The notes beneath the pieces are model-generated. The model was given only the letters and a program-made list of their open reading frames with translations, was not told the origin of the DNA and did no database searches. 64,000 bases of DNA, from NCBI GenBank assembly GCA_021234155.1, contig JAJEKV010000103.1:3036001-3100000 (forward strand), written 5' to 3'. Origin of the DNA: Isoetes taiwanensis. Taxonomy: Eukaryota > Streptophyta > Lycopodiopsida > Isoetales > Isoetaceae. A program made the translations under genes and the position numbers. This document shows positions 1 through 11,879 of the stretch, piece after piece (position 1 is the first letter of the stretch; the number at the start of each line of letters is the position of its first letter).

Positions 1-2095
1 AAAATATCTAAAAATATATACACCTTTATTCTTGTAAGTTATGCTCTAACAAACTCCCGGGTGGGGAGGGATCAAGTACCCAAAGGTTCATGTTTAAATA
101 AAGTCAAACTGTTTTGACAAAAAGATTTTTTCAATTATTTTTTATTACCATGATATTTTTCTATACGAGATAGAGAAAAAGACACAAAAAAACACATGTC
201 AATGCGAAGTCTATGAAGAAAGATAGGGCTATTCAAACATGACAGGGTCAAAACTGCTTTCTGCCTCCTCAGAACCAAATATGGTTTCCAGAAGGCAGTT
301 GTAGTTTAAATACAACAACTTTTACAAGGAAATGCATTTTGAGCTAATATTTGATATAAAAGCAATTGACAAGTTCCTCCATCCCATAAAAATATTGGCT
401 AGCCTTGAATTTGATATTTGAGCTTTCATTTTTTATCTCAATTTTAGGGAACTTATAATAATGATAAATATTTCCACATATAGAGCAAAAATTACTCTAT
501 GATGTCCTCCAAAAAATCATAATATGAAAGTTCAAAATGATATGAAACCAATTAAAAAACAAACTCTTAAAAAACGCAAAAGACGTGGTCACAAAAAATC
601 AAGGAAAGTTTCTGTACCTGAGCCCATTACTGGTTCATAGGTCCATTTAAAATAGATAACTTCCTTATGTTAATCGGTCTCAAGTTGAATTTTGGGATAT
701 GAATAGCTTCTGATTTACTTGAGTAATTGAAAATTTTTGTTGCGCATAACCTTGAGATTTGGATTTATCTTTACAGCATTAACTTTAAGTATGTCTTCTA
801 TGTTTATTCTATATTTATGCCTCGAGATTTGACTTTAAAAAGTCACACTTTCAAAATGTCCCATGTTATAAAATCAATGCAAAAAAATTCAAAGTAAACT
901 ATAAAAGTTTATGACCATAAAAAGTCAAGTTAGACTGCTATGTGCAGTTCCACTGCAAATCATTATTGGTCCACAGGACTGGAAGTTTAAAAAATAATAG
1001 AGGCAACATCTTAATCAATTTTGATCCCAACTTTAGAAGAGAGATTATGCATACAGTTCTCTATAGGATAAAATTAGTTGGTTAGACGAGCTTGCATAAT
1101 TTGAGGGCAATGTTTAAGCACAGACAACTGTGAATTTATGGGGTACTTATTCATTAATCGAATCTACATGGACTTCCACTCACACCTTTCAAAACTTATA
1201 TTATTAAATGTAAGAAACCATAGTATTATTATAAGGACAAAATGGATAGGGCTAGAGAGAGATATATGCTCTATACAATTGGTCTAGTTATGGACCATAA
1301 ATGGTCCATGCTTAATTATATTCGTATCTTCCAAATAATATGTTATTTCAATATGAAAATTGAGAGTTATATTGCAAAGAAAGGCCCGCATTCATGAAAA
1401 ATATAGTGTACATGAAACATGACCTACATGTAACATTATCCTACTAAAACTCCAATGCTTTGTAGCAGCAATAGATATACCAGTTTTATACTAGTAAGAA
1501 TTAACTAAGTTTCTCCGTATTTTTTTGCAAGAAGGCCACACAACCTACATAATGGACCTATATATATGTCCCTTGACATATTATTGAACCATTTGGAAGG
1601 CTTATTTGGAGAAATGTAGCGTGTTCTCTACAAAGCTGAGAAAGATACATCAAAGGTCACGTGGTCTAATTATTGATTCTCGTGGTTAAAGTTCAAGATC
1701 TTCACTTTCATTCATCAATAAACATCACTAGCTATGTAAATGCTCAATCTTCAGCCTATAATTTTAGAATTAACTCAAAATTTTACCCTCTAATGTGTTA
1801 ATCCTGTGGCTGTACATCATTTTTAAGTCTACTTAATTGCATGGTTAAACCCTAATTACACTATATGCAAGTTGATAGAGTAATTTTCTATGTAGATATA
1901 AGTAGAATGCATCATTCGTTACCCTCATGATACTTATAGATGGTGATTTTGGAGGATTTTAACATATAATTTTGTCCAAAATTCTGTATAAGAAATTCTC
2001 TATTAAATTTGGAAGTTGACATAACTTATGAACACTCCAAAAAAAACATGATATTGTAGTTAACAACTCGTGGCCACAAGAATGTGAGTCAGTTT
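1..2095. other. AT-rich intergenic DNA, no gene seen
   Basis: No open frame of convincing length, domain or RNA gene is visible on either strand. The base composition is AT-rich with many short homopolymers, as in plant intergenic DNA. Confidence 0.6.
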
Positions 2096-2642
2096 AGGCC
2101 GGGTGTGAGCCCTCTCTGCCCTTGTTGTGGCCTTCATCATGAGACTGTGGAGCATTGTCTAGTTTTATGCCCTCACTTGCGGGTGCACAGGATTGGGTGG
2201 GGGGCTCTGTTTTCGTGTGAGATTGACTAGCCGCCGATTCTGCCGCTTCATGTGTATCCTGGTGCTTGGCCGCTCTTGCGGTAGCAAGCCTTGCATCTGT
2301 GCGTGGCTTGCCTGGTGTGGCTGATTTAGAAGCGGAGGCGGTTGTGGATCTTTTAGGGGATTCAGCAGCCTGCAGCCTCTCTGATTCCTCGACTCAGGTA
2401 CAAGCTATTTCAAAGCTTTCTGGTGTTCCCGGGATTAGTAGAGCGGAAGTTCGCCATTTGGCGGGACTTCTTGGGTGTTGTAGATGGTGATGGTCGGTTT
2501 GTACAACAGTAAAGTTGCAGTTTTTCTGTGAGTTTGTTGTAGAGTGTCGAGGTATCGCTGTCTCTTCCTCCTCACTTGATTTGTAACATTACCCTTCTTT
2601 TAATATATTGATGACACAATCATTCAAAAAAAAAAAAAAAAA
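2096..2642 (+). mobile_element. 5'-truncated LINE, 3' end with poly-A tail
   Basis: From 2105 the plus strand reads a zinc-binding tail typical of plant LINE ORF2 proteins (CPCCG, then ETVEHC and CP), ending at a TAG at 2228-2230. A 3' untranslated stretch follows and ends in an A run (2626-2642), the usual end of a target-primed LINE insertion. Nothing upstream resembles reverse transcriptase, so this is a short 5'-truncated copy. The open frame at 2266-2490 lies in its 3' region and shows no domain. A L1-type plant LINE is the most likely source; the clade is not resolved. Confidence 0.6.
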
Positions 2643-3500
2643 TCCTAAACCGTAACCAGCATTTTTTAACAAAATGGGGTTTGACCAGTGTAGGTTAAGT
2701 ACGTGTACGTTACGTTTTCCATACTTAACATACCGTACCCATACGTACCGTATGTACTTATTCATTTTGTGCATCAAATAAGAACAAAAAAAAAAATTGG
2801 TTTGTTGTTTACGTACGCGTGCAGACGTACTTTAAAACACAAGATGCAGTGCGACGCACTTTTTTATAGATGCCAGACGAGTACTTTTCAAAAAAAAAAA
2901 AAAAAATAATTTTTTTTTAGGTTTACCACGCCGTCACGTATTTTATGGTACTGCACGCATGCGCATGCGCATTCTTTAAACAACAACTTTGACGACGTTT
3001 ATACGTTAAACCGTCATCGTATGTTACCCGCATCGCACGCGTTGCACGCATCTTGTACATGTATGATACTTCTATACTCATACTACACTTGGGTTTTTTG
3101 ACGGCCTACCGGATGTTAGATGATAGCAACCAAAGCTGAAAATATACAAATCAATGTGTCCTATCATAGATATGCAAGCACTTCCAATTTTGACAAGGTT
3201 TAGGTCTGCTTATGGTAGGAAAACTCAAAAATGCAAGTTTAAATTGTTTAAACCGCCAAATTTCTCTAAAATTTGGACAATTACCACAACATATAGGTGA
3301 GTTCATTGGTCTTGAGATTCTCCAAGATCATTAAGAATCAAGTAAAGATTGATATGGCAGTGTTATATTGTGAAATTGAAACTTCTATTCTCATATATAA
3401 TGGTTTAAGTGCCAGTGGGTCAACTGGATCAATTCCGTCCATGGATGTGAATGGTCCCTCGGGACAACTCTAGTGTTAATGTCTCGTTGTGAAAGTGCCA
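2643..3500. other. Intergenic DNA with TACGTA-rich patch
   Basis: Between 2690 and 3090 the sequence is unusually rich in CG-containing words (TACGTA, CGTACG, GCATGCGCATGCGC) compared with its AT-rich surroundings. It also holds A runs near 2787 and 2890. No coding frame or RNA gene is recognised. Confidence 0.4.
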
Positions 3501-3502
3501 TG

Positions 3503-3529
3503 TTTTTTTTTTTTTTTTTTTTTTTTTTT

Positions 3530-3570
<41 letters not shown>
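3503..3570 (+). repeat. Poly-T tract followed by (GT)18 microsatellite
   Basis: A run of 27 T (3503-3529), C, TTTT, then eighteen perfect GT units (3535-3570). The short open frames crossing it on both strands are products of the repeat. Confidence 0.95.
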
Positions 3571-3572
<2 letters not shown>

Positions 3573-3699
3573 TAAGGCGTGCGGACGCGTCGTCTTGGCG
3601 TCGCGTGTGAGCTTGCGTCTTGGCGTCTTGCTGTGGTGTGTCCATAAGTTTTGGCTTCTCATGAAGTTTAAAAACAATATCTATATATGTATCTCCTCA

Positions 3700-4077
3700 T
3701 TCTATTATGTTCCTTCCGCTGCACCCAAAGATATCCGGCTCTCGGTATGCTTTCGGTTAGTTGTGCCCCATCGCCTTGCATGAGCTCGCGATCACGGCCT
3801 CTCAGAGGGCTTGTTGGGATCGTACCTCCAGGAGGTAATGGATACGCGGACTCGGTTATGCCCCGTCAGGCATTAACCTCACCAGTACTTGTGATTATGT
3901 ATATAATCGTAGGCAAGATGTCAAGATCCTTATTGCTACTAAGTTTTTTTTCCCGAAAACCCTTCGGGAGGGGTTTTTAATCGGTAGTAATCGCTGCCGC
4001 TCTCTTTGTACTTGGGTCCCATAGGCCAGTTGGTCTCCGTGGACGATAAAATCATATTCTATTCTATTCTATTCTTT
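3700..4077 (+). mobile_element. 3' end of a non-LTR element with (ATTCT)n tail
   Basis: The segment is GC-richer than its surroundings and ends in GTGGACGATAAAATCAT followed by four to five ATTCT units. A pentanucleotide tail instead of poly-A is known from some plant RTE-type LINEs and their SINEs. The same terminal words, TCTCCGTGGACGATAAAA plus a CTATTC tail, recur in reverse orientation near 13,950-13,992. That shows a dispersed family and fixes this as its 3' terminus. The 5' limit is uncertain and no reverse transcriptase is visible here. Confidence 0.5.
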
Positions 4078-5405
4078 GTGGGTTAGGAGTCCATTGAAGA
4101 GGAAATGAAACAAATTTTACGTCAATCACCGTATATGGAAACCTTTAAAAGTAGGCTCGAACAGAGACAAGTTGCAAAACAACCGAATAGAATACATTAG
4201 AAGATTGTGATAGAGATATGGCATTGGGGCGACTCGTAGTGCTTTGCACCTTGTTTCTCTCGGTCAAGTAAACAATTATACCTTGTTACCTTACACATCC
4301 CTGCTCATTAGGAGCAACCATGTATTTAAATATTTGAAGATTCCTTCTCTTCCAAATCAACAAAAGCAATCATCCAGAAGTGAAATGGGAAGCACGCATT
4401 CATAGGTTGGCCATATCGAGGATAAATAGCAAGAAGAACTTTTTGGCTTGTGGGGAGACTCGAAAAGGGTCATCCAACTATGCAATGCCCGAAGATGCTC
4501 ACACGAGAAGCAATAATGATAGTTTGTTATGAATGTGGCATTGATCACGTCAAAAAATCTTATCTAGATAAAGATTTTGCTTGAGGAATATTTTTTGATG
4601 GCTTTCAATAGACTTCGCAGTTTAGCACCACCTCGTAATATTCCTCTTGATGACGATTGTTCATAATCTTTAAGATTGTCTTCAATTCAGTTTTTGATTT
4701 TTTTAAATATTTATGGCTTACTCACTAGGCCACTCAAAATTTAAAGCTAATGTTCTCATCATGGCAGGGACAATTTGCACTTGATGAGTTTGGTGTCAAA
4801 TGCATAAATATTTCGTAAAACATAAAAAAGCAGTATGGGAATTGCAAGACCGAGAGCACAAGCATGATAGGTAAATCTTGTCTATAATATATCATGTCAT
4901 TCAATACTGATGGATGCTTCATGTTGGCACAAACATTCCACCACTTAACAATACAAGAATTACCAATACCCCAGCAGGAACCTATCAATGCAGGAACTCA
5001 TTAGACTCACTAAAATTTCCAATTCAGTGCATCTTTGATATTACTATGCCTGTAAAACCTCTGTATGCCACACTTTCATGAAGTTCCCTCTCTTGATGTC
5101 TCTATCCTTCCATCATATATGGATATTCCAAAAAAACAAAAGTTACGCTAGCAAGTTAGTCCATTATGATGTCCATTGCTTGTAAAAAAAATACCAAATT
5201 AGTCCATTATGATGTCCATTGCTTGTAAAAAAAATACCATGTCTATTGATGCCAGTAGATTTTCATCTTTATCTTTGCTCAAGTAGCAAATATTCCCGAG
5301 AGAGATATTGGCTCCCGAAAGGGGGTTGGATTCCAGAAAACGGCAAGCAGAATACGCCATCCATAATTATTATAGTTTATTATAATATGAGAATTTCTTT
5401 TATTG
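4078..5405. other. Intergenic DNA, with a 43-bp direct repeat
   Basis: No gene recognised. A tandem duplication of a 43-bp unit (CCATTATGATGTCCATTGCT then a TGT plus A run) lies at about 5157-5240, with both units nearly identical. Confidence 0.5.
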
Positions 5406-5411
5406 TAGTAA

Positions 5412-5475
5412 TGCTGCGTGGCGCAGATGGTTAGTTCGTTTGGTTTTTAGTTTTCTTGCGCGAGTTCGACCCATC
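5412..5475 (+). other. tRNA-derived remnant (SINE head-like), not a functional tRNA
   Basis: TGGCGCAGATGG at about 5419-5430 matches the RNA polymerase III A box and GAGTTCGACCC at about 5462-5472 matches the B box. Their spacing of roughly 33 nt is as in tRNA-derived SINEs. The acceptor and T-stem halves do not pair, so a working tRNA is unlikely. A SINE head or decayed tRNA is the best reading. Confidence 0.4.
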
Positions 5476-5496
5476 TTTTAACATTTTTTTAATTTG

Positions 5497-5592
5497 GGGG
5501 TATTCGACTTGTGGAATTCGACTTGTGGAATAAGTGTGCATGCCAAAACCACGAGTCTAATACCCCCTATTCCACGAGTCAAATACCCCCCT
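5497..5592. repeat. Imperfect inverted repeat (about 23-bp arms)
   Basis: GGGGGTATTCGACTTGTGGA at the left is matched by its near-complement TATTCCACGAGTCAAATACC at about 5569-5588. Part of each arm is also duplicated locally (ATTCGACTTGTGGAAT twice). The DNA could form a hairpin of about 23 bp with a loop near 50 nt. Confidence 0.6.
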
Positions 5593-5899
5593 CGAATCCA
5601 AGTCCAAATGGGGAGCCAATAAATGCACCGAAATATTCTATGCCAAAACTTAGAAACAAAGGCTTTGAACCGATAATGTTTGCACGATCAAAAACCATAT
5701 ATTTGTAACATATGATTGTTGAAGGTTGATGCTGGACTAGTGGATTCCAAATAGAAGCATTATTCCTTCGTGGTTTTTTTTCTAGGGTTTTTCGACGTTG
5801 TGCTATGGATTGCGCTCAGATTTGTTCTATTCTGGGCATGTGCACATATGTTGGAAGCGGATGGCTGCCGGAAGCCATGGCTCCAGACCTTCCGGTTTC

Positions 5900-6440
5900 C
5901 TACTGCATGTTTTCAATTTGGGAGGCCTTTGGTAAGGGCGGCCAATCAATCTTATGCTGCACTGTTGCAATTAATGAAGGATTGAATTTTTTTACTATAA
6001 CCCCAACAACTGCAGCCGTTGCAGCACACAACGTTATAACCGGTGCAGCAACAGCTAGTACCTTGTTTAGCTTCAGAGCTCTTTCTCCCAAAACCATATA
6101 TTCCTGAATATCCTTCTCTCTAATCCGCTCTGCTACCTTCTTCAAATCTTCGGCTATTTCTGAAGTCCATCCATTGCAAGGATTGGTGACTGGAATTTCA
6201 AGCGTGGATTCGTCTACTTGGGTAAATAGGATTGGGAAAACCCCTTCGAGAAATTTGTCGAGTGCGTTTGGAGTGAGAAGGGGAAAAGATTGGGCAATTT
6301 TTTGCAGTCTATGGTTTTTATCTTGCCAAAATGCCTACGCATCTTCTCTAAGGCTGGGATCGATGCAGAGGGTGCCTTTAATTTCCTCGACGAGGGATTT
6401 GATGAATCTAGAAGCTCCCCTTTGCTTCTCGCAAGCTAGA
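5900..6440 (-). pseudogene. Fragment of an At4g22030-like (F-box-annotated family) gene
   Basis: The minus strand from about 6440 to 5900 can be read in one frame for about 175 residues, interrupted by a TAG at 6335-6337. The frame contains RLQKIAQSFPL, then ALDKF, then KKVAERIREKDIQEY and GERALKLNKVLAVAAPV, followed by a small-residue hydrophobic stretch (TLCAATAAVVGVIV). The order of a Leu/Pro-rich motif, a charged helix and an ALKLNKVLA helix before a hydrophobic segment resembles a plant family annotated as probable F-box protein At4g22030. Both ends are missing compared with the family, and there is one nonsense codon, so I read it as a decayed fragment. The family assignment is from memory of its motifs and is tentative. 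Confidence 0.35.
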
Positions 6441-6479
6441 ATGGTTGAAAGTGATTAATGACCAACATCGTGGCTGCGG

Positions 6480-7467
6480 TAAAACTGTTGAGCAGTGCCA
6501 CAGCTATGGCAGAGGTCGGATTTGTACCATTTAAGGCTGCAATGATTGTCGTTGATACAGTTGCAAGTCTTACGCTTCCTTGAAACAATCTGTTCCAGTT
6601 TTTTGGGTTATGCCTTGCCGTAGACTATGTATTCATGTACTATTTGTAGTATTGTATTGTATGGGCACCAGTGTGCCTAAGTACTGATTATATGCATGGT
6701 GCTGCGCCCCTTTAAAAGCGGGTCAGTTTGACCCCACGAAGACCTCAAATGGGCGTGCAGGATGCATGCAGAGGAAATATCCTGTGAATTGTGCCAGGAT
6801 CTAAAGGCCCAAAAGCCATAATACACGATTTAGCCATAATACTACCCTCTTTCGAGACGTGTGTTAATTTTTCCTTGCTAAGGTCCTCATCTATCCATCC
6901 ATTCTCTCTTTCATAGACCATGAGACTGTGTTTCCTGCTCATGAATTTAAATACGTTCAATTTGCCTTCCCATCCAGCCTGCTCCTCATTCTGTTGCAGC
7001 CAAGTGCTCTAAGTTACCTTCCATTTAAATCCAGGTGCAAAGTGTCGACCATATCCAGAATAAGTTCGAGTAAGGGAGTAGGACCATTTCTCTTGCAACT
7101 ATTTTCCAATATCTTGTACGTGTGATTCTGGATTGCAGCGCCAGTCGTTTTGATTAGATGGCTACCAATTGTCATGATGCTGTTAGGCTGAAAAGAACTA
7201 CGACTATCCCCATGGTCGTAATCCGTCTTAAGTGCAAATATGGAAAACTTCAGTTCAAGAATACCAAATATCTAGGCATCTTCAGAAGTAGGTAGGTTAG
7301 TCGTATATCTTTAAATATGAAAATCTAGAGAACAAAACATAAGCCATAATTGGAGCAAATTTACAAGCACATAAAACTGATAATGGGAGCTAACAGAAAT
7401 GGTGAATGGAAAGTGGATCAGGCATTCTATTGCCAAGGATTATGTGCCACAAGAGAAGTTGCTCGTG
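6480..7467. other. Intergenic region 3' of ERCC1
   Basis: No gene recognised. The segment holds the 3' flank of the minus-strand ERCC1 gene, whose transcript should end here. No clear polyadenylation signal could be singled out in this AT-rich DNA. Confidence 0.4.
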
Positions 7468-9968
7468 TCAGTTATCAAGGGTATTGTTATGTGCAGAAGA
7501 GAGATCCGTTCTCTCTCCATTATCAAGGGTATTCTTATTTGCAGAAGAGAGATCCGTTCTCTCTCCATCTTGCCGAGTCCCACTTCCACCGTCAGAGTCT
7601 GAAATCTTTGCACCAACAGAGTTTGAAATCTTTGCATATGCCTGATTTAATGCTTCCCGTATGGATATTTCATGCTTTTGCCCAGGGTTTTCTTCCTTAT
7701 CCAATGCTTTACCCATATCTCCCTCCTTCTGCTTATCAATAGATGAGATGATCCCAACATTGCTAAGTCGAGCTGCTTGCTTGTTAAAAAAAATGGCTCA
7801 TGGAATGCATCATATAACCGTTTCACCTAGAAAAAGGAATTCACTAAACCACTACTCAAATAATAGAAAAAAGTGTCAATAGTCACTTTTCGGATGCTTT
7901 ATTTTGCTGTTGCTTAAGCTCCTGGCTATACCTTGCGTTCTCCAATTCCTGGACAACGTGCCAATTCCTCCATGGATCCCCCCATAATTGAGGCCAATGT
8001 CTACAGCAAAGTTGAAAAGAAAAAATAAAAATCAGAGCAGATACTACCAAAATCAGAAATTAAATCAACCATAGCAATACCCCAAAAGTTGAGCCAAGTG
8101 TGTGAACATCTGTTTTATTGACATGCCGCACCGTTGTCAAAGTGCTTGTAAGCTATAAAGTCAACAAGGAATGGGGATTCAACTCAAATAGTTGCATAAT
8201 CTCACTGGAGCTATCGAATATGCACTTTACCCTTGACAAATAATCATTGTCTGTACGCTCCTGAATATTATCAGCGGGCTTGTTCTCGTAAATCTTGATT
8301 GTCTCCAAATAACGTGCACATTCTTCCAAGCTGAAAACAAACACTGGCAAGCAATCATACCTCATAATCTTGCCATTGTAATTTGGAATAAAACGATATG
8401 AAAAGAATATAAAAGATTGCATTTTTTTGCTTTTACTTGCACAATCTCATTGCAGACCTTTTAAGAACAAATTCTGCATAGCTTATTGCCAAGATTAGAG
8501 TGCCAGCAAAAAAAATTCAAGATAGGATGATTGTAAACCAACAAGAATGCTCGTGAAAGGAAGTGTAACTAGAGTTAAAAATGCCCATAACTTTCATGGT
8601 GCAAAGTGGAATGCTTGTCAACTGGACCTGTATGCCAGAGACCTAAACTTAATTTATAACTGTATATCCTCGGTTTCACAGCATAAGACCAGCAAACATC
8701 TTCAATTATTTTGAATCTTTTACATTGAACTGAAGCTCTTTAACTTGTTAAAGATAAGGATTCTTCACGACAAGTCTTGACTAATAAATCATTTTATTTA
8801 GTTCCTACAACAATAAAAGCACTCCAAATTTAAATAAGTGTGTCAATTGAAGTACCTCCAGCCACAGAGTAGACTGCAGTCATGAAGCAATGCTGTTCTT
8901 GTCACCTCGTGCAATGGTTTGATCACGTCTTCCTGGAGTGGGTAGAGGAAAACAAATGTTACATGAAAGTACAGTCCAGTCTTCAGGGACATATTTCCAG
9001 CGCAACATAACTTAGTTTGCTATATGCACAATGTGCATACTATGGCTGGATTGGTCTTAAATTAGACACTCACCACGTCAACATGGCATAGTACAACACG
9101 TAAGCGATAGTTCTTCTGCAACTCCCTAATTCGAAAGTAGAGGTAATCTGGATGAAGTAAATGATATCTTATGCTGGTCATTGATAAACTCATTGTTAGT
9201 TATATCTATATAACTTCTAGAAAAGTTTACACAGCCAAAGATGTTGCAGGAAGCATTTCTGCCAAAAAGATGTATTTTTCATTACATTTAACTTTTATTT
9301 CCTGCATAAGGTCGATGAAAGCGTTGTTTCAGACAGAAATGGGAATCACCAAACAGGGCCTGCCTCTTAGAAATAGCTCAATAACAAATTCTAAATAATA
9401 CCGCACCTTAGATAAAGAGCACATGACGTCTGGCCAAGCAAATAATCTGGCACTATGTCAGCAAATGTCCATCTGACATTGCGAATATACTTCAAAATGG
9501 GATTTCCTTGCTGCAAAACCAAAGAACATAACATGATCAAAACACTCTTGCAACTGCAATTAATAATCCGAGCAGTAAGATGGCTATACATAAGACAAAC
9601 CCAAAAGCACAAACCTGTCTGCGGCTAACCAAAATTCCATTACGAGCCTGCGGAAGAGGGGCTGCAGGGGCAGCAGCAGGGGACGCTCTGCTAACATAAT
9701 GAAAATACATTGGTAATGAACTCTGAAATATAATTTGCACAAAATTGACTTACTCTTTGTGCAAAGAGGGGCTGGCGGGAACGGGGGGAGGAGGAGGGGC
9801 AGGAGGAGGAGAATAAAACTCTGTATTCCTTACAAATGAAAAGGCTTCTGCAAAGGAAGATGAAGAAGAGGAAGCAGAAAATAAAGAAACGGGAGGTTTT
9901 GGAGCAGACTGTTGAGCAACTTCAAGGTGGGACGGAATGCGAACGATGGGCTTGTCCGCTCCTTCCAT
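7468..9968 (-). CDS. ERCC1: DNA excision repair protein ERCC1 (RAD10 homologue), nine exons
   Basis: ERCC1 partners XPF; the heterodimer cuts damaged DNA 5' of the lesion in nucleotide excision repair and acts in crosslink repair and recombination in the nucleus. Exons on the minus strand, all with GT-AG introns and compatible phases: 9968-9754, 9690-9615, 9510-9407, 9173-9074, 8932-8856, 8330-8231, 8152-8081, 8000-7932, 7826-7468. Residues 1-97 are Ser/Pro-rich. The RAD10-like central domain (about 98-215) has [52 protein letters not shown] and [14 protein letters not shown]. The helix-hairpin-helix region (about 225-285) has VRHVNKTDV and [11 protein letters not shown]. The start ATG at 9968 opens a plant-type N terminus. 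The last exon needs a frame change at an A8 run (plus strand 7786-7793) to reach its conserved-looking tail; this is either a mutation or a base-calling error. The tail carries a 16-residue tandem duplication. Confidence 0.92.
7472..7567 (-). repeat. 48-bp tandem duplication inside ERCC1 exon 9
   Basis: Two adjacent 48-bp units (7472-7519 and 7520-7567) differ at a few bases and encode GERTDLSSA-x-x-NTLDN twice. The length is a multiple of three, so the frame is kept. A smaller internal duplication (AKIS repeated) lies just upstream in the protein. Confidence 0.85.
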
Positions 9969-11040
9969 GGCTAAAAACAGAGGTAATTCTCTCCTCCGAA
10001 GCTGAACTTTAGACCATTGAAAGCGCTCAAACTATGAATGGAATCCTTCATGGTTCGAAACCAGGGTTAGAATGTATGGGAATATTCTGAGGATCAAGAC
10101 ACCATGGCCCTCCGATCTACAACCTTGATTAGAATATTGGGATCTGAGCAAAGAATGGAAACATGCGAGTAAACCATTCTTAAAACGTCATAGCAGGTTA
10201 GGCTTCATTCTGTGGGCAGTAATGCTGCACTCACATGGAGCAGCGATTTTGCAGCTGCGGCGACCATACAATTGCAACAAATCTGGCTTTTATGCCTTCT
10301 GCATTCACATGGTTAAATTCCTAATTTGGCTCCAGCCGCACCGGCCGCACCGCTGGTAAAGAGGATAGAAATTAGCAACAGCTAGAAGTGTTGCAGCCAC
10401 GCCATTCCAGCAACAGCCGTTTCCGCGTGTACCCTTCAGCGTAGCGGACGAATACTTTGAAGCGGCGTTGAAGCGAGCTGCGGCAGACTCCCGCTGCTGC
10501 AAAAAAATACTCCATGTGAATGTCCCATAAATCTCACCTAGAATGCAAGTACATCAAACAAGATGCTTGGCAAATCGGTCGGAATGCAAGTAAATCAAGA
10601 AATCATGCCACATGGCATGGCGTGATTGGATCTCGGGGTAGAATGAAGCCTTAGCCTGCTTTTACATTCACTTTCCTAGATGCTCCTCCCTAATAGGAGG
10701 AGGAGGAGGAGGAGGCTCACAAGTTCACAACCACCTGAGAAATCATCTGCGATAAATCAAACTACGTCAATAGTATAATCATTTAAAGGTAATAGTGACC
10801 ATTTCTTGCAACATTCTCGGCTGGCCTGGAGATATCAGCAGGATCTCCATCATCAAATGATGGTTCAGAATCACTCTCACAATTTTCCTCGTCCCATTAC
10901 CCCCTCCTTTTTCCAATTCTCTATTGGTTTAACTCCTTTACTGGTACATAAATTACAGTGGTAACATCTTTGGCACTAGCTATGTGAGGATTTTAAGCTA
11001 ACCTCCAAGTAGCACGTATATGATGTTCCTAAATATAGGC
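9969..11040. promoter_or_regulatory. 5' flank of ERCC1 (promoter expected here), no gene seen
   Basis: The ERCC1 start codon is at 9968 on the minus strand, so its 5' UTR and promoter should lie here. No TATA box can be assigned with confidence. A GGA-repeat (about 10,697-10,714) is present. The open frame at 10,305-10,502 shows no domain. Confidence 0.3.
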
Positions 11041-11059
11041 AAAATTGCTTGGCAAAATC

Positions 11060-11700
11060 CAAGTAATAGAAAATGAAACATGGCAAGCTCTTATCATTCT
11101 AGCTAGTGACAATGTAGATCAATCTAGAGTTCAATCTACCACTCATTTGGTAGTCCCTATAGATGGGGCTGCTACTAGGGATCACAGCGGCAGGGTCACT
11201 CAAGGCTTGCAGTGTCTCGCCAATAACAAGGCTGCAGATTTAGACGGCATGCAGGTAGAGCTATTTAAGTGGGTGGGGCCACATATAGTCCCCCTCCTAA
11301 CTAGGATGTTCGATAAGGCGCTTCAGAAAGGCTTTCCCCACATTGGACCACCAGCAAAGTGGTTTTCGTCTATAAGGTAGGCAGGCTAGGGGTGCTCATG
11401 CCCAGCCAACTATCGCAGGATCATGGTCAGCTCGCTCTTTACAAAACTGTTGGTTGGCATTCTGGAGTAGCAATTGACAGCATATGCAGAGGAAACAAAG
11501 GTCCACGCCATTAAACAGACTGAGTTGAAGCCCAGATACTCTAGCATTGATCATATTTTCACATGCCAACCTTGATAGAAGATAGTAGAAACCACCGGCA
11601 TGACTTATATTGCTGCTTTCTCGACTTTGCGAAGACTTTTAGCAGTGCACCTAGGGAGAAGCTATGGAAGAGACTGATGCAGTTAGGAGTCATTCTGGTT
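11060..11700 (+). mobile_element. LINE reverse-transcriptase relic
   Basis: Frames broken by stops and indels keep recognisable reverse-transcriptase blocks. NNKAADLDGMQVELFKW with ALQKGFP lies at 11,220-11,340, a PANYRRIMVSSLFTKLL block near 11,400-11,450, and the palm motif CCFLDFAKTF with PREKLWKRL at about 11,610-11,680. The same order and spacing is found in the full-length LINE at 23.1-27.3 kb (ALRQGFP, DATNYRTLLVSSLFSKLF, FVDFKKAFDKVPRDKLW), so it is a distant relative of that family. Similarity stops abruptly after the palm block, so both ends are lost. Confidence 0.65.
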
Positions 11701-11879
11701 CAACTCCCATTCTTTGAATTGATTGATGTCCTCGTCCTTATAATTCCACCACAATTGTTTTGGCGTCACGCAAAACGTATAAATATACGGCTATTTTACT
11801 ATAGTTTGCATATGATTGTGTTGTTGTATTTGTGTGAGGGTATATTCATAGTACTTTTAGAGAGTTAGTTTAGACTCAA

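Noticed and set aside
3391-3783. Open frames rich in His/Thr or Cys/Val on both strands
   Set aside because: They are translations of the (GT)18 and poly-T repeat.
5412-5475. Functional tRNA gene
   Set aside because: A and B boxes are present but the acceptor and T stems do not pair.
7350-7742. 130-residue plus-strand open frame with internal repeats
   Set aside because: It is the antisense of ERCC1 exon 9; its repeats mirror the 48-bp duplication of the minus-strand coding frame, which fits the protein family and the splice phases.
10305-10502. 65-residue minus-strand open frame upstream of ERCC1
   Set aside because: No domain or splice continuity with exon 1, and it lies where the promoter is expected.
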